64,000 nt of DNA from an uncultured Modestobacter sp. (GTDB taxonomy: Bacteria > Actinomycetota > Actinomycetes > Mycobacteriales > Geodermatophilaceae): positions 186,001 to 250,000 of the forward strand of contig NZ_CANKUD010000005.1 of assembly GCF_947486615.1 (NCBI RefSeq), given 5' to 3'. A program made the translations under genes and the position numbers. Below are positions 63,425 to 64,000 of this stretch, piece after piece. How positions within the stretch are numbered: the stretch's first letter is position 1; every line of letters begins with the position of its first letter. The notes under the pieces were generated by a model. The model saw only the letters and a program-made list of their open reading frames with translations, was not told the DNA's origin and made no database searches.

Positions 63425-64000
63425 GCCGCCACCCCGGTCTGCAGGTGGCCCTCGAGCCGCTCGGCCAGCTCGAACAGGCAGCCGAGGTCGATCGGGGACG
63501 ACGACAGCGGCAGTTCCACCACCGGGCGGCCCAGCGCCTCGACGTCCCCGCGCAGCGCGTCCTGCGCGATCCAGCGGCGGGCGTGCTCGACGGCCTCGGC
63601 GGCCAGCCCCGCCGCCACCTCCGGAGCAGTCGGCACCTGCGCGGCGGTGAGCGAGGGAAGCAGGTCGGCGGCGGTGAGCCGGCCCTCGGCCGTGCGGGCG
63701 ATGCTCGCGGCCGGCAGCAGCGGCTCGGTGGCCATGTTGACGATCACCGACCCCACGGGCAGCTGCGCGGCGGTCAGCTCGGCGATCGCATCGGCGGTCT
63801 CCTGCACCGGCATGTCCTCCAGCAGGGTCACCAGGTGCACCGCGGTCAGCGGCGAGCGGAACACCGCCATCACCCCGTCGCTCTGCGCCTTGATCGGCCC
63901 GGAGCGGGCCAGCCCGGCCACCTCGTTGGTCACGTTCAGGAAGCGGGTGATCCGCCCGGTCGGCGGGGCGTCGACCACGACCGCGTCGTAGACCGGTCGG
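63421..64000 (-). CDS. ArsA/GET3-family ATPase (first of a pair), 5' end outside window
   Basis: C-terminal ~192 residues are visible. The frame is open to the window edge (RPVYDAVVVDAPPTGRITRFLNVTNEVAGLARSGPIKAQSD), showing the DAPPTGR switch region typical of the family; the P-loop lies beyond the edge. Also VTLLEDMPVQETADAIAELTAAQLPVGSVIVNMATEPLLPA and a C-terminal LPLSSSPIDLGCLFELAERLEGHL. Overlaps the following ATPase by 4 nt. Confidence 0.88.
   Translation of the reverse strand, partial: RPVYDAVVVDAPPTGRITRFLNVTNEVAGLARSGPIKAQSDGVMAVFRSPLTAVHLVTLLEDMPVQETADAIAELTAAQLPVGSVIVNMATEPLLPAASIARTAEGRLTAADLLPSLTAAQVPTAPEVAAGLAAEAVEHARRWIAQDALRGDVEALGRPVVELPLSSSPIDLGCLFELAERLEGHLQTGVAA

Overview
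This 64 kb window is very GC-rich chromosomal DNA with strong G/C third-position bias, many GTG starts, 1-4 nt start/stop overlaps and lipoproteins with long Gly/Ser linkers. Gene content and gene orders (ybaB-recR, ArsA pair-PBP-YqeY-metallophosphoesterase, the cpATP-grasp/alpha-E/transglutaminase trio, MnhA with a fused B part, CebR-type sugar locus, long-form LeuA, C-terminal Gly-rich TPM protein) point to an actinobacterium, most likely Geodermatophilaceae (Blastococcus/Modestobacter/Geodermatophilus type). The family-level placement is inference; no rRNA is present. I see no phage, CRISPR array or intact insertion sequence.

Layout. 0-5.7 kb: the 3' part of dnaX, then ybaB-recR on the same strand, separated by three reversed genes (an MFS exporter and the K+/H+ antiporter pair khtT-khtU). 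5.7-8.8 kb: palindrome-rich spacer, a probable leader peptide and the methionine ABC importer metN-metI-metQ. 8.8-11.6 kb: a small Rieske protein, a broken glyoxalase-like gene and a large TPM-domain envelope protein. 11.8-17.4 kb: a complete family-5 peptide ABC importer (binding protein, two permeases, one fused double ATPase). 17.5-26.5 kb: a beta-glucoside (Ceb-like) locus with binding protein, two permeases, its own ATPase, GH1 beta-glucosidase, SDR and GH88/105 hydrolase, run from a divergent LacI regulator with two visible operators and a visible promoter. 26.9-32.2 kb: a looser, partly decayed accessory stretch (second LacI regulator, FMN reductase, two MFS genes of which one is frameshifted, a MarR-like remnant, two small unknown ORFs).

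32.3-35.8 kb: circularly permuted ATP-grasp, alpha-E and transglutaminase-like genes in one overlapping operon. 35.9-38.5 kb: RibD-type reductase and an ABC-F ATPase. 38.6-45.2 kb: complete Mrp/Mnh Na+/H+ antiporter operon (fused A/B, C, D, E, F, G). 45.4-46.3 kb: beta-lactamase-fold lipoprotein. 46.4-48.2 kb: leuA with a leucine-rich leader peptide. 48.3-52.2 kb: phospholipase D-like protein, then lysC-asd. 52.5-57 kb: S9 peptidase and two CNNM-type transporters in one operon, then tRNA-Pro(CGG). 57-64 kb: metallophosphoesterase, YqeY-like protein, bifunctional PBP, fatty-acid desaturase and two ArsA-type ATPases (the last cut by the window edge).

The most interesting signals are regulatory and repeat-based: (1) short leader ORFs before metN and leuA, both starting with GTG 6 nt behind a -10-like hexamer; (2) a family of related GC-rich stem-loops placed 3' of unrelated genes in the same orientation as the gene, with one copy absorbed into a coding region; (3) large perfect palindromes next to two of them; (4) a recurring TAnnnT-N6-8-start arrangement suggesting leaderless mRNAs; (5) three copies of a D-W-P-x3-R-P motif in the disordered tau region of DnaX.
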